Assembly: GCA_933228895.1 (NCBI GenBank)
Contig: OW121851.1
Location: forward strand, 134,215,624-134,279,623
DNA from: Platycnemis pennipes
Taxonomy: Eukaryota; Arthropoda; Insecta; Odonata; Platycnemididae
Direction of reading: 5' to 3'
DNA: 64,000 bases
The position numbers and the translations under genes are program-made. Shown piece by piece: positions 10,684 to 21,256 of this stretch. The notes below the pieces were generated by a model, which was given only the letters and a program-made list of their open reading frames with translations, was not told the DNA's origin and did not search any database. The number at the start of each line of letters is the position of its first letter. Positions within the stretch are counted from its first letter, which is position 1.

Positions 10684-12432
10684 ATGGAAGAATCGATGGG
10701 AAATGGGTAAGTGCTGTTTATTCCCATGTCATCACGATTGACATCTAGTTTAAAACCAAAAGTTATCTATAGTTAGGGCCTATAGGCCCATCATTGCACC
10801 CTAATATTTCGTGCAGTCAACAGTTATAAATAATTCATGGTACCCATGAAGAATATTGTGGTTATAGTCATGATAATGAAAGGTAATGTATCTCCATGGA
10901 ATTATTTTGCATTTAGCGTCACTTGCGCAAAGAAGCAAGTGAGGTCCAATAAAAAGCAGACCTCTGTCATGATAAATTTCATGTCGGAGCATCTGGATTT
11001 TGCCAGAGGAAGATTTGAGGGGCCTCAGGGTAAGGTGACGATGGCTAGACGGTGGGAGGACCTCAAGGTAATACTTGACAGTCATGGTCCTCCAAAAACA
11101 GTAGATCAGTGGAAAAAGGTGGGTATAAAGATGATGGTTTTACTTTAATGTTACATTCATTGAATTTCTTCACTAATTAATCAATTACTTCACTAATCAA
11201 TTCATTGATTTTAATTCACAGACATGGACAGATATGAAGAGGAAGGTGAGAGGAAAGAATGCTCAGCTGATGGCGAATCGAGGGAGCACTGGGAATAATG
11301 CGGTAAACATAAAGTCAAATGTTAATATGAGAAGCTATAATATGAAATCACATTGCCAGTTTTTTTTATAGATTACTTTGCAACCACTTACCCCAATGGA
11401 AGAGATGGTATTGACCATCATTGGGACCGTTTCATCCTCCCCACTGGTAGATACTGGGGTTAGACCACCGAGTGCTCTCTCTGAAGAGAGTCTTTTCGAA
11501 GATGGAGAAATGATGCCAGTGGAGGTTTCTAATTCATTTTAAATTCTTTATTGGTGCATAGATATAGCAAATACATACTCCCCACTTAATTAGCATTGAC
11601 ATCACTTACATAGTATTCTGCGATTGAATGAAGAGGATACTTTAAAGTGGCTTTAGATATAGAGTGGGAATCAGCAATCTTAGCTTTCATTAGCTTAGCC
11701 TTAGTGACATTATTGTAAGAGTTGACTTTAAGGATTTTGCTCACTGTAAACCAAGAAAGAATAAATGGATGATAATTTACTACAAATATAGGTGGAGGTT
11801 GGCACTGTGAGTGACATAGAGGTGGTTCCTCAAGCTTCTACCAGCAGTGGAGGTAAGTTTTTTTAAATACTAGTATGTATTTGGTTATTATCTCAGTCAT
11901 TACCCACATGTTTAACCTGGGCCAATAATCTATTTCAGGGACTACTACTCCTTTCAGAAGTAAGTATCCTAATTTCACATTTATTATGGAGGAAAGACAC
12001 AATATCTAACTTAAAATCCATGGAAAAGTTAACACTGGTAAAATCAAATAACAAACATTTCTATCTCCTACAACTGTTATCAGCTTCTAGACAACCACGA
12101 CCCAGAAGTGTCGTGGAAAGGATTGATCATGCTCATCAGGAGCTGAAGGAGTCAGAGGCTGAGCATTTAAAGGTGATGAAGGTTGGTACAATAGTCAATT
12201 GATTGTTTTCATGTGAAAAACTTAAGCTCAAGAAGAATCACAGCTGTATAGAAATTTATTACACTGATACCATTTTTCTACTCAGGAAATGTTGGGATTG
12301 TTCAGAGAAGCTGTCAGTGCATTTACCGCAGGGCAAAGCAGAACGGAAGCCATTCTAAGGGAAATAATGGATTACCAGAGGAGGATTGCGGTTGCTCTCG
12401 AGCGGAATGCAACAGAGTTTATTCCTTTTTAA
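10684..12432 (+). CDS. Harbinger Myb/SANT-like DNA-binding protein (8 exons)
   Basis: Accessory protein of Harbinger elements, known in this superfamily to bind the element ends and help bring the transposase to the nucleus. Predicted exons: 10684-10706, 10917-11118, 11222-11302, 11372-11524, 11792-11852, 11939-11959, 12084-12181, 12286-12432. All junctions are GT-AG and all phases agree, giving about 261 residues with no stop. The N-terminal half holds the Myb/SANT-like domain (FMSEHLDFARGRFEGPQGK, RRWEDLKVILDSHGPP, VDQWKKTWTDMKRKVRGKNA). The middle is acidic and Ser-rich, and the C-terminus is probably coiled-coil (HAHQELKESEAEHLKVMKEM). The ATG at 10684 was chosen because exon 1 ends in GTAAGT and its phase joins exon 2 exactly; the ATG at 10837 would leave that donor unused. 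ATTAAA at 12440 and AATAAA at 12501 may be polyadenylation signals. A TA microsatellite lies near 12457-12472. Confidence 0.9.
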
Positions 12433-12609
12433 GTCAATCATTAAAGTTCATAGATATATATATATATATATAACCTGCTTTGTAATACTATGTGGATGAA
12501 AATAAAAACAAATTTGACCATTTACTTCAATGGGTGTAACAAAAAAATTGCTTTGTGCATCACTTAGGTGCTATGGACTATTTACATTACAAGTGATTGT
12601 TAACCGTAT

Positions 12610-12677
12610 GATACCAAAGAGAAATCATCTCTCATAACTTTACGTAAAGTATTGATTGATGATTTCTCTTTGGTATC
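12610..12677. repeat. 20-bp perfect inverted repeat at the transposase 3' end
   Basis: GATACCAAAGAGAAATCATC at 12610-12629 is the exact complement of 12658-12677, with a 28-base loop. The right arm lies in the last coding exon of the transposase (residues RYQREIIN); the left arm lies just past its stop. It sits between two convergent genes. It could form an RNA hairpin or be a local inverted duplication. Confidence 0.8.
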
Positions 12678-14697
12678 TGCGGGCTATTGCTAATCTCTCT
12701 CCCTGGATGACATTCATATTCTCTTCATGATTGCCATCCACCTCACCGGCTACTTCAATGTCAGGCAATTGTATTCTGAAAGAGGAAGTGGAAGTCAGTC
12801 GGTAAGGTATGCAAAATCATTTACAACTTCAAATATAGAATAGGAATACAATTTTACAGTTGTTCTATGATAGAAAATGATCAAGTTCCTCATGTGTGAA
12901 TAGGTCTAGCATTGAATGGTGCACTTCAGATTAATTTGAGCTCTTACCTATGGTGCACCATAATATTATGCAGAATTACACAGCTTATTATAATTTTCAC
13001 TGCAACATGAGGTTGGTAATGCAGGACACGATCACGCAGGAGGCACCTCCATCGTCCTTTCAGGACCCCAAACATCCTCTCTACCACTGAACGTGTAGAG
13101 CAGTGTGCCCTTGTGTATCTTTGCTCCGGTGAACCATCCTCTGCATGTGGTAGTGGAGTCAGGAGCCAGGGTTCAAGGGCATACCCTGAGTCCCCTACAA
13201 TATTTAAATTATTCATAAGACACAAATATTGCATGGAATGAATGAATTTTTATTAAATGTATCCTTACCTAATAGGTAGTACCTTCCAATCCCATTTTGA
13301 TGGGCCTCCCTCATTGCTGCCTTAGCACTGGAAAAATTCCAGATGAACTGGTCATGAACTGTGCCTGCATAGCAGGCACAGTTCATGATCCTCATGTTGT
13401 CATCAGTAATCTGAAAAATTACAATTTTATACACCTTAATTCACTGCAACACAAGGTTAGCACATACGTTAGTATTGGATTTCCAATATATCAATGATCG
13501 AACAACACTTTAATAATAATGATGAGCTGAACCATGTACCATTTGTACGTTGAGGGAGTAAAACCCTTTATGGTTTTTATAGGATTCCTCGTGAATAATT
13601 GGAGTGCTGATTGCCACATGTGTGCAGTCTATAGCTCCCACTATGCCGGGAAAGCCCACTATAGGTCTAAATCTAGAAGGTAAAGTCATTTTTCAGTAAG
13701 GTATATCAATGGACGAGAGAAACATATGTTATAGAGAGGGCTGCAGATTTTCTATAGATTTATAACTGAAGCTTGGACAGGTCCCAATGGGGATTCCACA
13801 TCCCTCAGAGATTGACATGCAATAAAGTCATTTTCGAAGAAAATAGCACCTATGATTTCCCTTTATAATTCTATAAAAACAACCATCAATGTTCACGAGG
13901 TGCTTTGCATTAATTACAATAATATTTCATTGAAAATTAATTTAGTCCTCAGTATTTTGTCAAAAGTATATTTGTTACCTGTTGGCTATCAAGTCCTTCT
14001 CCTGCTCATTCCAAGGGAATTTGATCCACTGGCCTGCCATGTTGTGGCACATCGCTTGTGTTACCCTTCGAATGCAATTGCTAACCGAGGGCTGGCTAAG
14101 GCAAGTATAAAAATCTTCCCCTTTGGTAGCTGCCCTCGGCCAAGAATCGCAGCGTGACCATAACCTATGGAGCATGAAAACTTTATTTTTCACCACAAAA
14201 TCTTCAATTCAAACACCATAAAAATTTCTCCATTAAAGAAAAATTAATCAGTTGTCTAATTTGAAACAAATATGTAAATTACATGAATTCAGTGTATGAC
14301 CGAAAGTTTTAACTTTTTCACTACATTAAGCACATACGTTCATGGATTAATTAACAAATTAGAATTCTCAATCTGAGAACTTCAGTGCGTAAAAGTTCTA
14401 CAGTTTTTACTATAGCTTATTATTCCTTTCAAAATACGAAAATGAAACTCTCACCTGTATTTCAACGCTCAATCCGTGAGCCCGTCTGTTTCTCAGTGCG
14501 GGCTCTAGCTGCTCACACAAATATCTGGCAATGTCTTTGGTAACCCGGAAATACCTCTTGAAATCCTCCTCCCTAACGTCAAAGGGATTTCTATTGTCCC
14601 TCAACCATCTCCTCTCGATCGAGAGCCTCTGCCTTTCCTCCAAATACTCCTCATACAGAAGTATCGCTCTTCTTGCCAACCAATTTGGTCGCGCCAT
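12640..14697 (-). CDS. Harbinger DDE transposase, HARBI1-like (6 exons, one frameshift)
   Basis: Catalyses excision and insertion of the element. Predicted minus-strand exons: 14697-14455, 14164-13979, 13672-13540, 13410-13269, 13194-12948, 12775-12640, all GT-AG. Total is about 361 residues, close to HARBI1 length. Exon 1 gives the N-terminal region (FKRYFRVTKDIARYLCEQL). Exon 2 gives LRFLAEGSYQ and LSQPSVSNCIRRVTQAM. Exon 3 has GIVGAIDCTHVAI (first catalytic Asp). Exon 4 has NMRIMN and VHDQFIW. Exon 5 has GDSGYALEPWLLTPL (second Asp) and RSVVERMFGVLKGRWRCL (catalytic Glu). Exon 6 ends in YQREIINQYFT and a stop. One defect is visible: within exon 2, around 14128-14136, the frame shifts at a run of four G between SYQ and EDFYTC, equivalent to a 2-base loss or 1-base gain. 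It could be real decay or a homopolymer sequencing error. Otherwise no stop interrupts it. Confidence 0.93.
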
Positions 14698-14736
14698 TTC
14701 TTGCTGTATAACACTAAACAGCAGACTATCGCCAAG

Positions 14737-14988
14737 CGAGTCGGAATCAAGCCGGCGACTCGACGAGTGATCACCATCGTCGAGGGTGACATGGGGAAGC
14801 GACTACCAGTCGCCGAAGGCGACAGAACGGTGTTCCGTAATCGCTCGGGGCGAGAGCTGAGTAGCCGGCGACTCTGAGTCACCATTCGGCCGGCGACTCA
14901 AGATCCGTAATCGATCAGGGTGAGATCTCAGCCTGAGTCGCCCAAATGCTAGTTATCGCCGGCGACTCGCGGTTCCGTAATAGCCCTC
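14737..14988. repeat. Harbinger right terminal and subterminal repeats
   Basis: Mirror of the left end but longer. GCGACTC/GAGTCGCC words recur near 14752, 14798, 14818, 14864, 14891, 14934 and 14961, several inside the palindromic core GCCGGCGACTC. CCGTAATCG-like words near 14836 and 14911 echo the TIR sequence. The 15-bp TIR closes at 14988. The transposase ATG lies just inside at 14697, so this region probably also acts as its promoter. Confidence 0.75.
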
Positions 14989-15315
14989 CTGGTCTCTCCA
15001 TCTTACTTCGCTTAGTCCCAACAAATCGATCTTTCCCCTCTCCATTTCACGCTTAATGTTCTCTAGTTTTCCTGCCCTTAACATAGTCCTAACGTTCCAT
15101 GTCCCGATCCTTAGCATTGCTGCTCTCTTCTCTTGTTTATTCTTCGCCGCCGCTGCTGTTGCCGCTGCTGCTGTCATTCTTTTCGTGCAAGGATTTCGTG
15201 AGATGACGACCGCAGAGTCCTTGCTTACCCTGCTGCCGGGCACGACACCCGTTCCACTAATTTGGTTCCGGGCCCCGTAGTTGCCAGGATTCAATTCTCT
15301 ATTGTTCAAGTCCAT
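14989..15315 (-). pseudogene. RTE-1 endonuclease, N-terminal part
   Basis: Starts at ATG 15315 (MDLNNRELNPGN). A low-complexity alanine stretch leads into the start of the endonuclease: RIGTWNVRTMLRAGKLENI (Asn of the active site) and LLGLSEVRW (catalytic Glu), then RDQ at the junction. With the Harbinger element and one copy of its target duplication removed, RDQ joins in frame to GDFWSEKY at 9636, which restores the usual order EVRW-GxG-DFWS. This in-frame join is the evidence for the empty site. Confidence 0.92.
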
Positions 15316-15626
15316 TGTGATCTTGGGAGAGTTTAATTGAGGTGGTTTCCCGTTGCCTGCCTCAATAGTGTTTTTAACGTGACACCATCACTTGTTAGGC
15401 CGCCCCACTGGGGTCAGACGCCTTCTCACAGCCGCCTCACTGAGGAACAGACGCTGCGAGTACGGTACGTGGACTACCTTTCGTCAGGCTCCTACCCTTC
15501 GACCTGTCTGGCATGGGTGACCCTACCAGGAGCAATATTAGTTACTCCCGCCAGTGTAGCTCTAGGGGTCACGGGAACACGCAAGCCCCAATCCCACCAC
15601 GACAAGGCGTAGTCCATGGGGAAGGG

Positions 15627-15795
15627 AGTAAAGCTATGCGATTGAAATTTCTCTAATAGATTTAATCTGTACCTTCTGTACCGACTCCCACCCTAATTCT
15701 TGTATTAATTCTGAAACACTACTCAACCTATCGTAACACCTTTTAACGAACCTAGCTGCTCTACGCTGCACAATTTCTAGTTCTCTGATCAAACA
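15627..15795 (-). mobile_element. CR1-A copy, 5' part (continuation of 6505-6891)
   Basis: Resumes with AGTAAAGCTAT and reads GCGATTGAAATTTCTCTAATAG, matching the CR1-A coding region of other copies (LNLLEKFQS, then SVQ and RAARFV-like codons on the minus strand). It ends near 15795 and is followed by a short CR1-like stretch (about 15800-15900) and by unassigned GC-rich sequence at 15960-16420. A 5'-truncated retrotransposon fragment. Confidence 0.8.
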
Positions 15796-15959
15796 TATTG
15801 CACAATACATGCATCATCATGATCTAGAGACTACTGCAGCAATATTTCACCTACCTATCTCTTTGCTATGCAGCCTATCGTGTTCTCTTAACTAATACCG
15901 GAGAGGATATACATATTAATTTAGTTCCTTGATTTCACTCCTAATTCGTGAAAATCTCT

Positions 15960-16421
15960 CAACTCCTTTGGGGGTATTGTTGCCCGGGAAGTTAATCCGT
16001 TTTTGATTGACTCACTCTCGTCCACTGCCCGTAACGAGTTCGCAAGGTGCATTTCCCAATGCGCTCTCTCTGGCGCGGCCCAAGGGCCCTATCTCGTTCG
16101 TGGGCCCCAGAGATGAGGAAGCGCTTCTTGTGCAAAGAGCCGAATTCGTCTCGAAACACGCATGTCAATGCGCAACTTCCTGTGCGTCCCTATCGGTCCG
16201 CGAATTGCAGGTTGAGTGAGATCCTCTGCTGATCCCCCCAGCGCCTCGGTCTAGAAAAACAATCCCCCTCAGATGCTCCTCTCTCTCATCTCGCCTCGAC
16301 TGAACTCGCGTCTTTACGCAATCGCTTCCTTGATCGGAGGGGCGATTAGCCGCTTACTAAAGGCTCGCTCGTGCGTGCGAGATGCCTTTGGGTGCGTGAG
16401 TGCCTGCGTGCGTGTCGTATG
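15960..16421. other. GC-rich unassigned segment
   Basis: CpG-rich sequence with short ORFs on the plus strand (16007-16219, 16047-16232) and no recognisable product. It lies between the end of the CR1-A copy and the start of a MITE. It could be a host regulatory region. Nothing diagnostic is visible. Confidence 0.25.
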
Positions 16422-17125
16422 ATGGGGGCGTTAACTTGGAACCGAAATTTATACGCGAAGTCTTTCGATGCAGGGTAAAAATGCCCCTTGGGTGAAAAAA
16501 TCTATGCTCGAAGTCTTTCGATGGAAGGTAAAAATGGCCCTTGGGTGAAAAAATTAATATTCTAACAGATTCCTTTACTCATATTATTAAAAGTTAAAAG
16601 TAGCAAAAGTTGACGCCCACCGAACGAGCTGCGTTAGGCCGGGATTACGATGAACGTTTTCTGACGTGACGGAAACCTACGGTGGCATTGCTGAAATTAG
16701 GAGAATGGGAACGCAATGAAGCTAATCACGACGGACGGACGTTGACGTGCCGCCGACGTACGTAGAGGAAAGCTTGTCTAGCTCTAGCTTTGCCGTCGCG
16801 TTGGTTTCCGTCAGCCAATCACGAGTGACTTGAAAATCAAGCGGGGGGGTAAATGCTCGGATGAGGGTGACACTTTTCAAACATTTTTTTCCACCACTGA
16901 AATACGTTCTTTTTCGATACAATTCTCACAACACAACCTGCTATGTTCACACTTCACTCACGCTAGAAAAGTTTTGGAAAAAGATAAAATACTTACGATT
17001 TTACACAAATTCGAACTCAAGAAGTGACCGTTCGCCGTGCCGCCATATTGGAAAATGGCAGTGTTGCCAATCTGACGTCGATCGTGATATACCACCAACA
17101 ATTGAGCAGCTACGTTGGCGTTCAC

Positions 17126-20100
17126 CAAGGTGACTATAATAGGAGGTGGTCTCAGCTGGCGCGGCCGTCGGGCGTGACGTCACAGGGTTCCTAAGGCAGC
17201 GCAGTGTACACGTGCGGAGATTAGTAGTAACGGCGAATGCGAGTCAAACAGAAGCATAGGTATATATTTTAGGTTCAGCATCTCTTGTATATACGGCGAA
17301 GGAACTAATTTGTCACCAAATGCACTCAAAAAGAAATAACATTAAATATTTTCTACGAAGAATTATGTCCTCAGAGTGCCTAAAGACTAGTGCATTATTT
17401 CTATTGTTAATGTTTATTTCGCCTTCTATGATGTTTAACTAATAATTTTTTAAGAATGTAATTTATTGACCAGTGCACAGTACTCTTCTGCAATACATAA
17501 ATTAAATAACAGGACTTTGTGTTTATTCCTCCAACTATTTAGCTATATAAGCGCATACTTTCAGTGCTACTGTCCCCTTGGAGCCTCTCATTAAGAACAT
17601 GCTAAACATTCCGGGTTTCTTTTCACTCTTCCATTCTCATCCTGGTACCTTTCCTCCATGCCAGAAGCTTGAAAAAACTGGTGGGATGATATACCAATGA
17701 TAATCAGTCAGAAGTGTCGAAAACTTTCGGAATCATGAAACATTTGAGTGGTACTAGTATATTTATGGCCATCATGTATATATTCCACTAAATGTTGTCA
17801 CATTCAATCCAAGTTACTGACAACGAAATTCAACAAGCATTTCCATAATGACAATAAATTAAAATGCTTACATTTTCAACATCATTCTTTTATTGCAATT
17901 ACTTTTGTAGAAAACAATGAAAAACAGGAGATCCAAGAACATGGAAAAGCATCTACGCAATGAGGGACTAAGTTGTTATTTTTTAGCTTTTTTTCTTCTG
18001 CTGCTGTTGCCTGTCAGTTATTATTTCCCTATTAAGAAATTTTATTCTAATGTATACCCTTTGTAATGTTAAAGTTTTCAACACCTTACTGGGGATGTCA
18101 ACCTCTGTGCTTATTTTTTTGTACAATGTATCTGTAATACTTTTATGGATGACTTTCTTCTTCTTGCATATTTTCTGGAAAAGTATTTCAACTTTCAACA
18201 CTTGCTCTCGCCACCAGTCACTTAGTTCTATCAACCCCCCAAATGATAGATGGCTAATCCAAGTTGGCAATCTATAATCATTAGCTGAATGAAATTTATA
18301 AGTTAACTGCCTAACTCAGGGTGCTTGGCGTGAAATGTTTTGCTACCCACCCAGCTAAATAAAGCAGCCCGTCTTTGGCGGCCTCCTCTGAAATAATACT
18401 CTCAGAACTATGCCTCTGATCACATGGGTCACTAGATAGCTCACTGGATGGATCTGCTGAGTGAGGTGCTTCCCTAACCTTGGCTTTTGATAACTTTAAA
18501 CCACATTCTAGTCACCCTCTCGATGATGAATTCTTCTGGGGCAAAATCTGTATTGCTATTCCTTGAAATTACTCCCTGGTTTTGCCCAAGAATGATCATC
18601 CTCAACCGCATTAGGGCATTTAAAGAAGAAGGATGATCATTAAGCCCTCCTCTGTGTCTCAACTGAGAAAAGAGGTTCTCCAAGCTATCTTGATTGAGCT
18701 TCGATGTCATTATATATGAACAATCACTGGAGGATTTCATCTCAATAAATAAGGCTTTCAGAGAACAGATTGACATAAAAATGACTTTTTGAAATGGTAG
18801 CAGAGATTTCCGGCCTATGCCTCTTATGTCAGAGACAAGGAAATTTTCAAGATCTGCCACCTGTGATTCAAAATCAGAGCCAAAAGCACTTTTAGATTTT
18901 ATATTTGCATAGAGCACACGACTGTTGAAAATATCAAACCACTTATTAAAATTTTCAATAAAATTAGCTAGAATTAGCCTCTCTTGATTGTCACCTAAAT
19001 CATAATGCTTCCACGCTGTGACCGTGGTATGGGACATCAGTTGAGCTGCAAGCCTAACATTTTGTCTTGAATGTTTCTCACAGTTGATGTGAGAAGAAGT
19101 TATGCGAAATAGAGATGACACCTCACTTCCAGTCTGCCACTCTTTAGATTAGAGTAGATCACTCTTTACAATATCTCCATTTCCCATTATGAACCCTCCG
19201 TCGAGAAAATGGTTCCTTAATAGCTTAGGAAGATGAGGGGCATCTGAAAAGCAGTATAATTTCCTGCCTCTGAAAGTAAACCAACTTCTTTCATGGAACT
19301 CTCTCAGCTTTTTCCATAGCCCTAAATTGGCTCCAGCATTGTCGCATACTTCTATTACAACAGTATGCCCCGCAGAGGAAATGTCAGTTATTACAGATTC
19401 CAAAATATTTTTTTATATCTTTGTGTCAAAATTGATGTAAACCGGTTGTTTCCACTGGGAAAACAATCCCCTCGCAATCATTACCATCATTTGCTTATGA
19501 GGCCCAATAATCTTATCAGCTGAAAAATAGGTACCTAATTCAAACAAATGATTAAAAATATCAAAAGAATACAATCATCTGAAGAAATCTAAAATTGCTC
19601 ATTATACCAATTATAATTTAATGATATCAAACAACACAAACCTTTTTTATCCATCTGATATACTTCAACTTTCATTACATCACACTGAAGGACTGTAAAT
19701 TTTTCTGAAGGTGACATCTTTAGAGAGGCCACTCCCATTACTTTTAAAACATCCTTTAGTATGCCTTGACCTATACTGATGTCACTGGCCCATCTCTGTA
19801 ATGTGGATATTCCTGATTTAAATGGAAAAATGAGAATTGAAGGAGCATACATTTTGCTAGAATTTTAGTATTATTATATGTATAGTATAATTGGATATAA
19901 ATATTAAGCTTATATAAGTGTTATTATTATATATTGGACGGATTTAATAATATTATTAGGATATAAAATGCACGAATCTAATAAAAATGTGATAAAATGT
20001 AGTTATGCACTGAATGCCAAAGCTCTATGATGAGCAATTATTGACTAACCTGGGACAGGAAACTTTAGTTGGTTTCTTAAGTAGATGTAGCATCTTTTGC

Positions 20101-21256
20101 TTAAATATATAATGAAGAAAGCCATTCCAATTTCAACATAGGTCTATGACTTCACCTGTTTTTTTCCCAGAGAGAAATAGGGCAATCTGACCTTCAGTAA
20201 AAATTTTTAAAGTACTTTTTTCAAACTTTCATTCACCAAGGCCTCTATTTCATTAACCTCCTTCTGAATGTCTTTCATAATAGCTTCATACTTAAGCTTT
20301 AAAGCCTATAATGGCAGAAGAACACAACTGAACTATATTGTATTCATTCTGTAATCTATGAAACCCCGAGAAAATGTGCTTTGGCATGTTATAAAAGTTT
20401 AAGTACAAACTTACGTTGAAGTTCTCGAGCAACTGAGCATGGTCCTTGAGAAGAACTGCCTACAATTCCTCCACAGTTTCCTCTACAAGCTCCTAAATAT
20501 GAAAATTCAATTCGTAACTGCTGCAAAATTTTTGGTGAAAGAAACGTCATTTGTTTACCATATTGTAACCTCAAATTTTCCATTCACTAACCATCGGTTC
20601 GGCAAAACATTCCTGAGTGTGTCCACTTGCTTCTTCAAGAAGTTCTCTGACCAAGGTTTTCTTTTCTCTTATTTTCTGACGATTTTCTCGAGCATTTGGA
20701 GATTTAAGATGGTGGTTTTGTGAATGCAAAAAATGCAAACATGGAATACTTCCGGGTCTTAAAATATTTGAGTCTCGAAAAATTCATTTCGGCCATCACG
20801 TTTCTTTCGAAATTCTCATCCTTGAAACGCTCTGAGCACACATGTCCATTATCCGGATTTCAGCTATCTTTCCTTTTGCATGCTTCCACCCACAACTGTT
20901 TTGTATGAGGATCTTTTGGAAAGCTGAAATATCCAATGTACTTCTCCCCACTCGAGGCTCTCGTTTTATAAAAGCTGTTTGAGCACACAGCAACAGAACA
21001 CCATTTACCAGGCATATTGTCATGAGTAGATAATTCTTATATATGTAGATAATTCAAAACTGAATTAAAATAATTAAAGCAACACTAGTTCCACATCTAA
21101 CGTCCCGACAGAACGTCCACACCGTCTATTCAAGCGAAGTAATGCAATGGTTATCACACGTACCGTCACGGTATCCACAGCAGCGTGGAACCCAGTGACG
21201 TCACACACTTCCTCCGCTACAATCAGCTGAGACCACCTCCTATTCTACTCACCTTG
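17126..21256 (-). mobile_element. P-element DNA transposon, 4.13 kb, decayed
   Basis: Inverted termini start CAAGGTGA and share AATAGGAGGTGGTCTCAGCTG (17126-17157 and 21225-21256). The AGGTGGTC core is also present in the Drosophila P terminus. GGCGTTCAC repeats directly at both flanks (17117-17125 and 21257-21265), consistent with the 8-bp duplication of P elements plus one ambiguous base. The interior encodes a THAP-type P transposase on the minus strand. Stops and frameshifts make it non-functional. It is longer than the 2.9 kb Drosophila element, with long introns or later insertions. Confidence 0.88.
17983..21015 (-). pseudogene. P-element transposase (THAP domain, RNase H-like region), degraded
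   Basis: Minus strand, reading from ATG 21015: MPGKWCSVAVCSNSFYK and FSFPKDPHTKQLW form an N-terminal THAP zinc finger, with the CxxxxC pair intact. A TGA interrupts it, and the expected His of the second pair reads Arg in VCSERF. A probable coiled-coil exon lies at about 20436-20495 with a TAG, followed by ALKLKYEAIMKDIQKEV. Then come GISTLQRWASDI and VLQCDVMKVEVYQMDKKG near 19600-19852. The stretch GPHKQMMVMIARGLFSQWKQPVY is near 19440-19510. VIEVCDNAGANLGLWKKL and DAPHLPKLLRNHFLD follow at 19149-19403. The block 18474-19121 has QNVRLAAQLMSHTT and LNQDSLENLFSQLRHRGG. The C-terminus is WISHLSFGGLIELSDWW (17983-18270). The order matches P/THAP9 transposases. Several stops make it a pseudogene. 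Confidence 0.88.

Larger units (their letters stand above)
9640..14988. mobile_element. PIF/Harbinger DNA transposon carrying both genes
   Basis: A 5349-bp element with perfect 15-bp terminal inverted repeats (GAGGGCTATTACGGA at 9640-9654 and its complement at 14974-14988). It is flanked by a direct CTG (9637-9639 and 14989-14991). Because the site is CCTGG, a reading of 14-bp TIRs with a 5-bp CCTGG duplication is equally compatible. The element carries a plus-strand Myb/SANT-like gene and a convergent minus-strand DDE transposase gene, the two-protein set of this superfamily. Clusters of GGCGACTC-type motifs occupy both subterminal regions. It lies inside the RTE-1 endonuclease. Apart from one frameshift, every part needed for autonomy can be seen, which suggests a recent insertion. 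Confidence 0.95.
6892..15626 (-). mobile_element. RTE-1 non-LTR retrotransposon, near full length, split by a Harbinger element
   Basis: An RTE-clade element on the minus strand, about 3.4 kb once the 5.35 kb Harbinger insertion (9640-14988) is removed. It has an apurinic-like endonuclease followed by reverse transcriptase, no separate ORF1, and a short tandem (TTA)n 3' tail at 6889-6914, as is usual for RTE. The 5' leader (about 15316-15626) precedes an ATG at 15315. It is flanked by an 11-bp duplication, AGTAAAGCTAT, at 6881-6891 and 15627-15637, inside a CR1-A copy. It is inactive: the endonuclease is interrupted and a frameshift separates the endonuclease and RT frames. Confidence 0.92.

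Noticed and set aside
10801..11085. Minus-strand ORF of 94 codons in the Harbinger element
   Set aside because: Antisense to exon 2 of the Myb-like gene, whose splice phases fit on the plus strand.
10837..11148. ATG 10837 as the start of the Myb-like protein
   Set aside because: The ATG at 10684 gives a small first exon with a GTAAGT donor and a phase that joins exon 2 exactly at 10917; the ORF start at 10837 reads through the likely intron.
20389..20583. 64-codon ORF as a separate gene
   Set aside because: It overlaps the coiled-coil exon of the P transposase in another frame.
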